The notes beneath the pieces are model-generated. The model saw only the letters and a program-made list of their open reading frames with translations, ran no database searches and was not told the origin of the DNA. The translations under genes and the position numbers were made by a program. From contig CAYMBJ010000057.1 of NCBI GenBank assembly GCA_964388665.1, positions 1 through 26,094 on the forward strand: DNA of 26,094 bases, in the 5' to 3' direction. This DNA comes from CALCCV01 sp964388665 (GTDB lineage Bacteria > Bdellovibrionota > Bdellovibrionia > Bdellovibrionales > Bdellovibrionaceae). Positions within the stretch are counted from its first letter, which is position 1; each line of letters begins with the position of its first letter. Shown here piece by piece: positions 1 to 7,640 of the stretch.

Positions 1-43
1 AAACTTTAAAAATCAAAAACTGCAATTTGCTGCGGGGATTCCG

Positions 44-277
44 CTAATCCGGGTAGATACCTTCGCGCTCAGGGTGATGATCTGGCCCACACATCGATGC
101 GCGCTCCATTAGAAAAATACTCTCAACCAGCAACCTTCCCAGTTCGTGATTGAGGGAGTCAAATGCGAGCTTTCCCACGTTTGCGATATTGAGCAATTCG
201 CCGGCAAGACGCTCTTGCCCATAGACATTTTCGATAGCAGTTGCATTAGCTTTGCGCTGTTTGGTAGTTTTTTTCAT
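44..277 (-). pseudogene. 5' remnant of a mutator-type (IS256-like) transposase
   Basis: A 77-residue frame begins at an ATG with an upstream AAGGA. A basic start (MKKTTKQRK) is followed by a segment with 'LGRLLVESIFLMERASMCGPDHHPEREGIY'-like spacing, of which the core is LGRLLVESIFLMER (residues about 46-59) and GPDHHPERE. That order, a helical 'LGR..VE...LMER' then 'GP..HP', resembles the N-terminus of mutator-family transposases. The frame meets a TAG at 44-46, just where the family normally goes on to its first beta-rich block, and the same frame is open again to the window edge (RNPRSK...). It is therefore either a truncated copy or one interrupted by a stop. The DDE catalytic domain is not in the window. 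Identification is by memory of the family pattern and is moderate; a database search would settle it. Confidence 0.42.
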
Positions 278-332
278 GAGGGAGTTCCTTTCTTTAAATG
301 GTGTGGAAATACTTCCACAAAAGGGCTCCCTC
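278..332 (-). promoter_or_regulatory. Hairpin covering the transposase ribosome binding site
   Basis: Directly upstream of the transposase ATG, GAGGGAG (278-284) pairs with CTCCCTC (326-332), CCTTT (287-291) with AAAGG (320-324), and TGTGGAA (302-308) with TTCCACA (313-319). In the minus-strand transcript the AAAGGA Shine-Dalgarno lies inside the outer stem. Insertion sequences often use such a structure to stop translation when they are read from an outside promoter; applying that here is inference. Confidence 0.45.
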
Positions 333-715
333 TTTCAAGTTTCAACTAACTTTGAGATGTCTCCGAAGTGCGTGGAAGGCGAAGACATCGTACCAGGCGT
401 ACCGTCGGCGGGTCGGATTGCTTGGTCATGCACTGACCTGGGACGAGATGAGATCAGCAAAATCTCAGTAGAGCCTCAAGTTCTTGGTAGCCTGATCTGT
501 AAGTAATCAATCACTTATGGGAAGCGAGGTCCCATGGACCCGCTATCCCCATGCCAGTGGCGTGATGAGCTACACAACTGGCGCCAATTTTTGAAGGATC
601 AAAGCGATACGGAGAAGTCTCTCACTTTGAGAATATTTAATAAATCTCGATCTGCCGAAATATAAAATCGCAAAAAATCATACCGACATACGGTAAACTA
701 GCCGAAGCGCTAGGG
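333..715. other. Stretch without a recognisable gene
   Basis: About 380 bases between the transposase leader and the lipoprotein start. The only frame of note is a 43-codon plus-strand ORF from ATG 534, beginning MDPLSPCQWRDELHNW, which lacks a clear ribosome site and matches no family I know. It may be debris of an element or of an older gene. No tRNA-like fold, strong terminator or clear promoter was seen. It probably contains the outer end of the insertion sequence, but I could not define a terminal inverted repeat. Confidence 0.4.
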
Positions 716-1189
716 GTGAGATGTTGGACGTGGGCGAAATTTGCAAATGTGGCTATCTTTTTGCCGGCAATGTTTTTGTTTGCTGGTTGCGGTATTTCTG
801 GATCCATCACAAGTCTATATGAGGACTCCTCTCTGACTGCTTGGAAAACAAAAATCATCGCCGAAGCGGACGTCGTCAATGTCATGGAAGGTGATGGTCT
901 TACGGTTCTGAGCGGCATTGAGGCTGCGGCCAAAGAAGACGTTGTCTTTCAGTGGGAAATCACGCCAAGAGACAATCGATTTGTGGCATTTTCCGGAAGT
1001 GGACGGGTGCTCAGTGGCAAGAAGAGCTTCTCTTTTTCAATAAATACGGTGGAAGATTCTCTGCATCAAGGAGACTCCACAATTCATAAATTTCTTTTGC
1101 CTCCTCGTAATCGCGGCCATGCATCTGATAATTTTGGCCTGCAATCCCACCCTCTCCGCCATTTGTCAAATCGATTTGATAGATTTTAA
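716..1189 (+). CDS. Lipoprotein, probably truncated in a Calx-beta-like domain
   Basis: The GTG start opens a signal peptide (hydrophobic residues about 8-24) ending in a lipobox, LFAGC, with the lipidated cysteine at residue 25, so the product should be membrane-anchored. Residues about 40-125 alternate in a beta-strand manner and end in 'FSINTVEDSLHQGDSTI', which resembles the closing strands of a Calx-beta repeat. Such secreted proteins normally run for hundreds of residues. Here the sequence after residue about 125 (PPRNRGHASDN onward) looks random and the frame stops inside the 3' end of the convergent toxin gene, overlapping it by 24 bases. I read this as the 5' part of a larger surface protein cut off by rearrangement or frameshift. 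No ligand can be inferred. The opposite-strand frame over the same bases has no signal or motif. Confidence 0.5.
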   Translation: MRCWTWAKFANVAIFLPAMFLFAGCGISGSITSLYEDSSLTAWKTKIIAEADVVNVMEGDGLTVLSGIEAAAKEDVVFQWEITPRDNRFVAFSGSGRVLSGKKSFSFSINTVEDSLHQGDSTIHKFLLPPRNRGHASDNFGLQSHPLRHLSNRFDRF

Positions 1190-1588
1190 AAATGAATACT
1201 TCTTGAAGTCAGAATCCCAAGTAAAAATTCTCTTTACCCCATGGCACTTTAGGCAGAGTGCAATACGGGCATCAAAAATTTCATTTCCTTTAAGGCCTGG
1301 AATACTAATTTCAATTTTCGATAATTCCTTCCACCAGTCGGTCGGTTCATCTAAAATTAAAACCTTGTAACTTTCAAGAAATGACGAAAGATGCGAAACG
1401 GCTTTGGTAAGTTTTAAGTGCTTTTCAAAAACTCTGGGATGAGTAAGTATTCTGAGGGTTTCACCTATGTTAGTCGGTGTCGTACAAAGAGAATCATTCA
1501 AGCCATCGAGGCCCCTAATTGCATCTTTATGCTGAGAAGCTGAAGAGATTAAAGCAGCTATCAACACATTTGTATCAAGTCCTATCAT
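1166..1588 (-). CDS. vapC: PIN-domain ribonuclease toxin (VapC family)
   Basis: A 140-residue PIN domain of full family length. The acidic residues that hold Mg/Mn in VapC nucleases are all in place: D5 in 'MIGLDTN', E43 in 'TNIGE', D106 in 'IFDARIA', and D125/D127 in 'TWDSDF'. The family cleaves tRNA or rRNA when freed from its antitoxin; the RNA target cannot be read from sequence. The ATG lies inside the 3' end of the antitoxin gene (14-base overlap), the usual layout for coupled translation. It converges with, and overlaps by 24 bases, the truncated lipoprotein gene. The active site looks intact, so the pair is probably functional. Confidence 0.9.
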   Translation of the reverse strand: MIGLDTNVLIAALISSASQHKDAIRGLDGLNDSLCTTPTNIGETLRILTHPRVFEKHLKLTKAVSHLSSFLESYKVLILDEPTDWWKELSKIEISIPGLKGNEIFDARIALCLKCHGVKRIFTWDSDFKKYSFLKSIKSI

Positions 1589-1811
1589 CGTCTAACGTCT
1601 CCATCCATTCTTTTCTGCTAGAAAAGTCCACCTTCTGTTCGCCCATATTTATGGGCTTAAATGCAGAACTCTTGCCCTTTTGTTTCTTCCAGAGACCTCT
1701 TCCTAAAGCTGCCCACTGACTGATTACTTCACTTAGAGATTTGCCCGTCGTTGCGGACTCTTTTTTTGCGTCTTCATAAACTCGATCATCTATTATCAAG
1801 CTGGTTTTCAT
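1575..1811 (-). CDS. vapB: Antitoxin of the VapBC pair
   Basis: The product starts MKTSLIIDDRVYEDAKKESA and continues 'GKSLSEVISQWAALGRGLW', a short strand followed by two helices typical of ribbon-helix-helix antitoxins, then a basic and acidic tail that would wrap the toxin. I chose the ATG at 1811 because AAGGAG stands six bases upstream; the ATG eight codons earlier (1835) falls inside the -10 box and would not be in the transcript. It is cotranscribed with and overlaps vapC. Proteins of this kind normally bind their own promoter as a complex with the toxin, giving autorepression; the operator was not identified with certainty here. About 78 residues. Confidence 0.85.
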   Translation of the reverse strand: MKTSLIIDDRVYEDAKKESATTGKSLSEVISQWAALGRGLWKKQKGKSSAFKPINMGEQKVDFSSRKEWMETLDDDRT

Positions 1812-1833
1812 ACATAACTCCTTACATATTCTC

Positions 1834-1862
1834 ATTATATGAATATATAGTCAAATTGTCAA
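1834..1862 (-). promoter_or_regulatory. Consensus sigma-70 promoter of vapBC
   Basis: Read on the minus strand, TTGACA (1857-1862) and TATAAT (1834-1839) are separated by exactly 17 bases, a perfect match to the housekeeping consensus. The AT-rich spacer has imperfect ATATAT symmetry that could be the VapB operator. Transcription would begin about 20 bases before the ATG at 1811. Confidence 0.85.
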
Positions 1863-1890
1863 CATCGATTATTAGACAATAGGAAAAACA

Positions 1891-2061
1891 AAGCCCAGCT
1901 CCGCTGACTACAGCAAGTACGGCGACGGCAATGGATACGGTGAATATTCGCCGGTGGCATGGGCTGGATCTTATAAGTTCTTGCAAGACGAAGTCAAAAT
2001 TTAGGAGCCTTACGCGCACCTGCGAGGCACGCCATTTAAGTTTGTGTACCAAGGTGGTTAA
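1891..2061 (+). pseudogene. 3' remnant of an unidentified protein gene
   Basis: In one plus-strand frame the translation reads KPSSADYSKYGDGNGYGEYS, then an aromatic-rich stretch to a TAG at 2002-2004, then EPYAHLRGTPFKFVYQGG and a TAA at 2059-2061. The even, protein-like composition on both sides of the amber codon suggests the C-terminal end of a once longer protein, now without a start and with an internal stop. It lies between the vapBC promoter and the end of the iron operon, so the gene was probably cut by the insertion of vapBC or by deletion. I do not recognise the family. Confidence 0.35.
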
Positions 2062-2064
2062 TGA

Positions 2065-3147
2065 CTATAGACCCGTCTGACGACATGGTATTCGCAAGAT
2101 TTGCTCTCCATCTTGCAATTCCCAGAGCAGCGGTCGCCACTCGAGGGCCATCGTCCGACTGCCTTCAGCGTGAAAGACTGGAGGCTCCGACAGGGAGATG
2201 TTCTCTATCTTCATTTCCTGCAGCAAAAAATTTAAGGACCAGCCGTTTTGGCAACGAGTGGTTCTTTGGGCTTTTCCGTGAAGTAAAAAACCTGCCAACT
2301 GAGAGTTAGCACTCACAGTTGGTTTGTGCAAATCCGCACGCCTGATGAGAACATTTAAAGTCGATAGATCTACATCTTGTCTGGAAAATTCGGAGCTAAC
2401 AAAATCCCGCTGCATCAGTTCCCAAAGCTCTTTGTTTACGGAAGCCAAGGCTTCACAAGGAAACCATGTTCCCAACTTGAGATAGCCGGCCGTGGCCGCG
2501 CTCTGGGGCTGGCCAATGATCTGATCAGCGCTGCCGATCTCAATGATTCGTCCATCAATCATAATCCCGATACGATCAGAGAGCTGAAAGGCCTCTTCCA
2601 ATTCGTGAGTCACAAGTATCACAGAGAGATTGCGATCCTTAAAAATTTCCACAAGATCCTCACACAGCTCCTCTCTCAGCACTGGGTCTAGGTGCGAAAA
2701 TGGCTCATCCAAAAAGAGCAGCTCAGGATCCACGGCCAGAGCCCTGGCCACAGCCACTCGCTGTTGCTGTCCACCCGAGGTGGCCCCCGGGTATCGCTTG
2801 GCTAAATCCGGTATCTTCATCAAACTCAGCAGATCATTTACTTTGGCTTGTTTTTCTTTAGCAGACAGGATCTTTGGCATCACCAAACTGATATTTTCAA
2901 ACACAGTTAAAAACGGAAACAAAGCGGGGTCCTGAAAAACAAATCCAACACGTGGATTGTCATTCAGATAACTGAGCCTCCCCGTCTGCGGCCTATCCAG
3001 ACCCGAGAGAATTCGCAGCAAAGTGCTTTTCCCCACGCCTGAAGGGCCTATCAGAGATAAAATTTCTCCTGGCTTCAATTCAAAATCAATGCCTGAAAAG
3101 ACCTTTTGATCTCCGTAGGCGAAAGACAAATTTTCAACTCTGACCAT
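2065..3147 (-). CDS. fbpC: Fe(III) ABC importer, ATP-binding subunit
   Basis: The 360-residue product powers import of ferric iron. Counting from the chosen ATG it has Walker A GPSGVGKST (34-42), Q-loop glutamine 72, signature SGGQQQR (124-130), Walker B LLFLDEP (143-149), D-loop SHLD and the switch histidine 181. The remaining C-terminal part (after about 240) corresponds to the accessory regulatory domain of the FbpC/AfuC group. A frame opens 20 codons earlier, but those residues lie before the conserved MVRVENLSFAYG start and duplicate the permease end, so I start at 3147. The gene overlaps the permease stop by 14 bases, implying coupled translation, and is last in the operon. Substrate assignment rests on the neighbouring binding protein. 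Confidence 0.88.
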   Translation of the reverse strand: MVRVENLSFAYGDQKVFSGIDFELKPGEILSLIGPSGVGKSTLLRILSGLDRPQTGRLSYLNDNPRVGFVFQDPALFPFLTVFENISLVMPKILSAKEKQAKVNDLLSLMKIPDLAKRYPGATSGGQQQRVAVARALAVDPELLFLDEPFSHLDPVLREELCEDLVEIFKDRNLSVILVTHELEEAFQLSDRIGIMIDGRIIEIGSADQIIGQPQSAATAGYLKLGTWFPCEALASVNKELWELMQRDFVSSEFSRQDVDLSTLNVLIRRADLHKPTVSANSQLAGFLLHGKAQRTTRCQNGWSLNFLLQEMKIENISLSEPPVFHAEGSRTMALEWRPLLWELQDGEQILRIPCRQTGL

Positions 3148-4735
3148 AACGACCCTTTGCAGCCTCTGTTTGCAGCCAAAACGTCGGGATGACAATTGCA
3201 ATTCCAATGGCCCCTAACACCAATGCCGGCACAGAAGCATAACCATACTGCCCCTCTTGGGTGTACTCAAAGACTTTCACAGATAAAAATGAAGTGCTGA
3301 TGGGCTTGAACATCAGTGTGATGGGCACCTCTTTGATGATATCAAAAAAACTCAATAAAAAAGCGCCACCCATGGCAAAGTTGAGATGACTCCAGTAGAC
3401 ACGCAGTTGGGACCATCGCCCCACACAAAAAACTTCAAAGACTTGCAGTTGCGAGCGACTCATTCGCTCCAAGGCCGCCGAAAGAACGCGAAATCCCACA
3501 CCAAAATATCTATAGAGCATCACAAAAATCAGGGCGATCCAATTGTTCGGAGCCCCAAACAGCAGCATGAACGGGTAAATCAAAACGGCCACCATTGCAC
3601 CCGGGAGCATATAACCCAAGGCGAGCAAGGGTCGCAAAATATTTTTCAAACTCCGTGGCAAATTGACAAGACCAATGGCCGCGATGGAACCGATAGACAC
3701 CACTAGCGCCGCTCCAATCAGTCCCAATGTTAAAGTGGAAAGCAGTGGCCGGAATCCCAGCGCCAGCCAAGTGGAAGCCACGGAGTCCACATGTTTAGAT
3801 GCTGCAAAAATCAAAGAAAAGGTGGGAATAAAAAAGATCGCAAAGCTCACGGACAAAGTGAAGGCAACATAGGAAAAATTTCTCGAAAAACTTGGGCTCG
3901 TGCGTTTAGACTGCAAACTCATTCGCGAATAGCTTTTTAGCGAGCGCCATCGCTCGGCCAAAGTGAAAATCACCACAATAAAAATCAACAGTCCTGCCGC
4001 CAAGCGAATGGCCAGACCACGATCAAAAAGTTGAAACCAAACCTTAAAGAGATTTGTCATCAAGGAGTCCACATTAAGAAGCGAAAACACCGCAAAATCC
4101 GCAAAGACCTCAAGACCAATGAACCAACAGGATTGCAAGGTCCATGGAAACAGCCCCGGAATCCAGGTTCGCCAAAGCGCGCGTGACCAGGGAACCCGGT
4201 AGACCTTCAACACCTCACTGAACCGAAGCGCTTGAGACTGCAGGCCTTCTGAATATTGAAAAAAAGCATAAGGAAATAGACTCAACGAGAGACAAAAAAT
4301 AACTCCCCAGAGTCCCTCAAGTTCTATGAGAGCAATCCCATTGTGCAGCATGAACTGATAGAAGTCGGAATGTTCTGACAAGATCGAAAGATAGGCCGTT
4401 ACCAACACATAGCCCGGAACGGCTAGCGGAAAGAAAATCCACAAGCGCAACAGTCGAGCCCATCTGGCGCTCACTCCCTGATGAATCCATGCTGCCCAAA
4501 ATCCCAGAACATTGCTAATGATCAGAACTGCAATAAGTACAACGAAGGTATTATAAATGGATGGCCAAAACAGGTATCCATAATAGTGCGTTAAAATATC
4601 AGGCTTAGGTGATTCCACCCCCTGCATCCACAAATACAGCAGGGGTAGAAAATTCAGACCCACCAGGAACAAAAGCGCCAACGCTTTGCCAGGGAAGTTT
4701 TTCCGTCGTAGCTTCGTCGTTCCGGAGTTTAACAT
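3134..4735 (-). CDS. fbpB: Fe(III) ABC importer, two-module permease
   Basis: A 533-residue integral membrane protein built of two homologous halves (about 1-265 and 285-533), the architecture of FbpB/SfuB-type iron permeases where one chain replaces a homodimer. Each half has about six hydrophobic helices and a conserved cytoplasmic loop that contacts the ATPase (around residues 171-195 and 421-450, the latter containing ALERMSRSQLQVFEVF). Helix one begins after a basic N-terminus (KLRRKNFPGK). The gene starts 19 bases after fbpA ends and overlaps fbpC by 14 bases, so the three form one operon. It works in the inner membrane, taking iron from the periplasmic binding protein. Confidence 0.88.
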   Translation of the reverse strand: MLNSGTTKLRRKNFPGKALALLFLVGLNFLPLLYLWMQGVESPKPDILTHYYGYLFWPSIYNTFVVLIAVLIISNVLGFWAAWIHQGVSARWARLLRLWIFFPLAVPGYVLVTAYLSILSEHSDFYQFMLHNGIALIELEGLWGVIFCLSLSLFPYAFFQYSEGLQSQALRFSEVLKVYRVPWSRALWRTWIPGLFPWTLQSCWFIGLEVFADFAVFSLLNVDSLMTNLFKVWFQLFDRGLAIRLAAGLLIFIVVIFTLAERWRSLKSYSRMSLQSKRTSPSFSRNFSYVAFTLSVSFAIFFIPTFSLIFAASKHVDSVASTWLALGFRPLLSTLTLGLIGAALVVSIGSIAAIGLVNLPRSLKNILRPLLALGYMLPGAMVAVLIYPFMLLFGAPNNWIALIFVMLYRYFGVGFRVLSAALERMSRSQLQVFEVFCVGRWSQLRVYWSHLNFAMGGAFLLSFFDIIKEVPITLMFKPISTSFLSVKVFEYTQEGQYGYASVPALVLGAIGIAIVIPTFWLQTEAAKGRYGQS

Positions 4736-4754
4736 GCAGCTTCTAATTGAATAT

Positions 4755-5834
4755 CTATTTGTATCCCACCTTGTCCATCAATTTGATGGCCTCACTCTGA
4801 AGTTCCCCAGCGGTGGAAACATTGATGGTGTTTTGCTTAAAAGCACCCCACTTGGCAACACTTGGATCTGCTGGAATTGAAGAATTCGCTGGGTATTCAA
4901 AATTCACATTGGCAAAGATGGACTGAGCCTTGTCCGAAGTCAGCCATTCCAAAAATCCAAGTGCTAGCTTTTGATTTTTGCTTGCTTTGATAATGCCTGC
5001 TCCAGAAACATTGACATGAACACCTTTAGCATCTTGATTCGGCCAAAAGAGATTCACTTGAATTTTGGGATTTTTCTCTTTTAACCTGCCAAAGTAATAG
5101 GTGTTGGCAATGCCAACATCACAAACTCCGGCATCAATGGCCTCAAGCAACTGGGTATCATCAGGATACACGGGCTTTGCCAGATTGCTCACCCAGCCAC
5201 TGACTATTTCACTGGTCTTAGGTGCACCAAAATCCTTAGTTAACATGGCCACCAAAGACTGATTATAGACTTTCTTTGCAGTTCGCAGGCACAAACGTTT
5301 TTTCCACTTTGCAGTGGCCAGGTCCTCGTAGGTGGATAGCTCTTCCGGCTTTACCTTTTTTGGGTTGTAAAAAACAGTGCGTGCGCGCACCGACAAGCCT
5401 GTCCACAAATTATTAGGATCCCGCAAATGCGCAGGAATATTTTTTTCAATCACCTTAGATTCAAAGGGCGTAAAAATACCTTGCTGAGCTGCATACCACA
5501 GGTTTCCAGCGTCCACTGTAATCAAAAGATCCGCAGGAGTGTTTGCTCCCTCCGCCTTCAACTTTTCTAAAAGTGCTCCCTCTTTGTCAGTCAAAAAGGA
5601 GATCTTGACTCCCGTCTCTTTTGTATAAGCATCAAACACTGGCTGAATGAGCTGTTCGTTTCGGGCAGAATAGATCGTCAATTGTGACTCACCTGCTGGT
5701 GCCTCTTTTTGAGCGTTTGATTGTTTTTTGGGCTCAGCCGCCTTAGCCGGCTGAGCCGCAGCTTGCACACATAAAATCTCTAGACTGGCGATCACGCAAA
5801 AAATGAGACCTGTGGTATTGCTAAACAATTTCAT
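4755..5834 (-). CDS. fbpA: Periplasmic Fe(III)-binding protein
   Basis: A 359-residue extracellular solute-binding protein of the FbpA/FutA group. A signal peptide (to about residue 27) is followed by an unusual Ala/Lys/Pro-rich linker (about 28-48) before the mature core starts at 'LTIYSARNE'. The iron ligands of the family can be placed: Y55 in IYSAR, Y156 in VFYNP and the hallmark tyrosine pair Y246-Y247 in 'IANTYYFGRL'. Basic residues in SVRARTVFYN are where related proteins hold a carbonate or other anion. Start supported by AGGAGA eight bases upstream. It is first in the importer operon. The long linker might let the protein be tethered or simply be a spacer; that is unresolved. Confidence 0.9.
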   Translation of the reverse strand: MKLFSNTTGLIFCVIASLEILCVQAAAQPAKAAEPKKQSNAQKEAPAGESQLTIYSARNEQLIQPVFDAYTKETGVKISFLTDKEGALLEKLKAEGANTPADLLITVDAGNLWYAAQQGIFTPFESKVIEKNIPAHLRDPNNLWTGLSVRARTVFYNPKKVKPEELSTYEDLATAKWKKRLCLRTAKKVYNQSLVAMLTKDFGAPKTSEIVSGWVSNLAKPVYPDDTQLLEAIDAGVCDVGIANTYYFGRLKEKNPKIQVNLFWPNQDAKGVHVNVSGAGIIKASKNQKLALGFLEWLTSDKAQSIFANVNFEYPANSSIPADPSVAKWGAFKQNTINVSTAGELQSEAIKLMDKVGYK

Positions 5835-5860
5835 ATTAAAATTCTCCTGATTATTAACAA

Positions 5861-5885
5861 CTACTCAATAACAGCCTACTCAATA
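5861..5885 (-). repeat. Direct repeats in the fbpA upstream region
   Basis: The ten-base word TATTGAGTAG (minus strand) occurs twice, at 5876-5885 and 5861-5870, with a 15-base period, just upstream of fbpA. Repeated words in a promoter region can be binding sites. A weak Fur-like element, TGAGAATGCCATCTG, lies further upstream near 5921 and matches the 7-1-7 Fur pattern only on its left half, so iron control by Fur is plausible but not shown. Confidence 0.35.
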
Positions 5886-6001
5886 GCGCCGCTTGTGCAC
5901 AAATGCAATTTTATCAGATGGCATTCTCAGCAGGCTTTCAATTGCGGCCCGCGAGACACTGAATTTTGGAGCATTTCATGTCAATTTTAGGGCGCGGGCC
6001 T

Positions 6002-7519
6002 TTAAAAGAAAAAGTGCGCCTGCAGCTGTGTGTAGTTCTCGCTGATGGTCGTTTGCGTCGACTCGGCCTTTTCCTTGGTTGCCGACACCAAAAGCTCTGT
6101 CTCGAGACCTGACAACCAAAAGGACTTGATACCAAATCCAGTCTGAGTGGCATTTCCCTCGCGCAGCTGTCTGGTGGTGTTGGCATAGGCATAATTGAGA
6201 ACCAAATAGTTTTCGCGCCAAAATCTGTATTTGTTTTCCAGAGTGGTGACGCTGCCTTTGTCTTTAGAAAACCCGGCAATCTCAAGTTCGGTTCGGGTCA
6301 AGTTGAAATTGCCCACGTATCTTCCCACTGAGGCTCCCAAATCAAAGGCCATCATATCTCGCTTGATGGATTGATTTGTGAGCTCGGCCTGCGTCTTCCA
6401 ATAAGAGTACATCATCGACAGACCATAGGTGACAAAACGGCCGCCCAAATTGACCACGGTTCCTTTGGCTTTGCCAGGCTCATCATTGATTCCCGCCTTT
6501 GGATTGATCACGTGAACATTTAAAAACGGGACGTTGGGTGCGGCACCTAGGGACGTTGTATTGTAAGTCACAAATTGCGTCAGTCCGGTGATTTCGTTGA
6601 TCAGACTGTTGTGATCAGGAGTGTGATGCCCAAACATGGGTCGATACAGGCCCGACTGAACCCATGTGTTGTAGGGCAGATCATCCACCAGCACATATGC
6701 GGATTTCACTTTGCTGGTGCCCGTGTAAAGCTCGTCCCAGTGGTCGTTGGTTGGTGGATTGCCATAGCGATGTTCAAAGACAAAATGCAGCCTCTCCACT
6801 GGCGTCACTTCAACGCCAATGTCGAGCCCCATAAAGGCACTGTATTTTTTGGATTCGGCCGGGGTGTTGACGCCATTGACGTCGGTGCCACCACTTGTGC
6901 TCAAATTGAAATATCGCATGTCCACGCCCGCCTGAAACCACTGCTCCTTCTTTTGGCGCAAGGGATCCTCAGCAGGAATATGATACATGAACTTTCGGGG
7001 GTCTGATTCGATTTGCTCTTCATAAGCCGAGTTGTGCTTTGTGAACTTTCGCTCATCGGGCTGTGAATCAGTGGTTTTCATAGCAATGCCTCGTTCAAAA
7101 ATCGCTTTTTCTTGGGGCGAATCCTTTTCGACACTGGCCGCGAATTTTTTGAGGTTCTCATCGTTGTACTTTTGTTCTGCCAGCGGCGCTGGCGCTAAGT
7201 CGTTGAGCTTCCAAGGGTTTGCATAGTAGGAGCGCAGCCATCTGGCCTGATTCCACTTTCCATATTGGTTGCGAAGGCCGCCGCCATTTGGGCTCACATG
7301 GCAGCCTTGACATGAAAGCGTACAGCGCCGCTCTGGCGTGGGCAGATTCACTCTTCCTGGCGAATGGCAGGCGGCACAGTTTTGCGCAAATCGATTGGAA
7401 AGCCAAGGCTCCGTCCTGGCCAATCTACTCCAAATGCCCACACTCAAAAAGATCGCCAAAATCAAAAACGTTTTCAAACTGCAGCCCCCAATTATTTTTC
7501 GAAATGAATTGATGGCCAT
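6002..7519 (-). CDS. Cytochrome c fused to an outer-membrane beta barrel
   Basis: A 505-residue protein with an N-terminal export helix (about 16-30), a small two-motif heme c region (CAACH at 48-52, CQGCH at 70-74) and then about 380 residues of alternating, aromatic and glycine-rich strands ending in '...QLQAHFFF'. A terminal phenylalanine is the BAM recognition signature of outer-membrane barrels. The protein should therefore place one or two hemes at or in an outer-membrane pore, an arrangement otherwise best known from Cyc2-type iron oxidases, which have one heme; homology to Cyc2 is not evident and is not claimed. It lies upstream of fbpABC on the same strand with 167 bases between, which suggests an iron-related role. 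The first ATG has no ribosome site; a TTG at codon 15 after GGGGGC is an alternative. Confidence 0.8.
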   Translation of the reverse strand: MAINSFRKIIGGCSLKTFLILAIFLSVGIWSRLARTEPWLSNRFAQNCAACHSPGRVNLPTPERRCTLSCQGCHVSPNGGGLRNQYGKWNQARWLRSYYANPWKLNDLAPAPLAEQKYNDENLKKFAASVEKDSPQEKAIFERGIAMKTTDSQPDERKFTKHNSAYEEQIESDPRKFMYHIPAEDPLRQKKEQWFQAGVDMRYFNLSTSGGTDVNGVNTPAESKKYSAFMGLDIGVEVTPVERLHFVFEHRYGNPPTNDHWDELYTGTSKVKSAYVLVDDLPYNTWVQSGLYRPMFGHHTPDHNSLINEITGLTQFVTYNTTSLGAAPNVPFLNVHVINPKAGINDEPGKAKGTVVNLGGRFVTYGLSMMYSYWKTQAELTNQSIKRDMMAFDLGASVGRYVGNFNLTRTELEIAGFSKDKGSVTTLENKYRFWRENYLVLNYAYANTTRQLREGNATQTGFGIKSFWLSGLETELLVSATKEKAESTQTTISENYTQLQAHFFF

Positions 7520-7640
7520 ATTTTTGCGTGAAAGCTTTGGCGAAGCAAATTGTTCTTCATCATTTGTGAATCCTGTAAATAGTGCTCACCATTTTATTGA
7601 CAGGCGCATTTGTGATTAAATCAAGTATAATAGGTGGTTT
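7520..7640. promoter_or_regulatory. Divergent intergenic region between cytochrome-barrel and protease genes
   Basis: The 121 bases must hold the promoters of both flanking genes. On the plus strand TTGACA (7597-7602) and TATAAT (7626-7631) are both perfect hexamers but 23 bases apart, too far for a normal pair; the TATAAT alone would start transcription at the protease ATG. CATTTGTGA occurs twice (7561-7569 and 7607-7615). GCATTTGTG at 7606-7614 is also present, inverted, at 5898-5906 upstream of fbpA. Confidence 0.4.

Noticed and set aside
637..933. Minus-strand frame of 98 codons over the lipoprotein gene
   Set aside because: No ribosome site, signal or motif; antisense to a frame with a clear lipobox.
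5915..5940. Fur box upstream of fbpA
   Set aside because: Only the left half of the 7-1-7 pattern matches; not enough for a feature.
6002..7519. Naming the cytochrome-barrel gene cyc2
   Set aside because: The architecture is similar, but there are two heme motifs and no sequence block that I can match to Cyc2.
7597..7631. Sigma-70 promoter of the protease from TTGACA and TATAAT
   Set aside because: Both boxes are perfect but 23 bases apart, beyond the working spacing, and the start would fall on the ATG.
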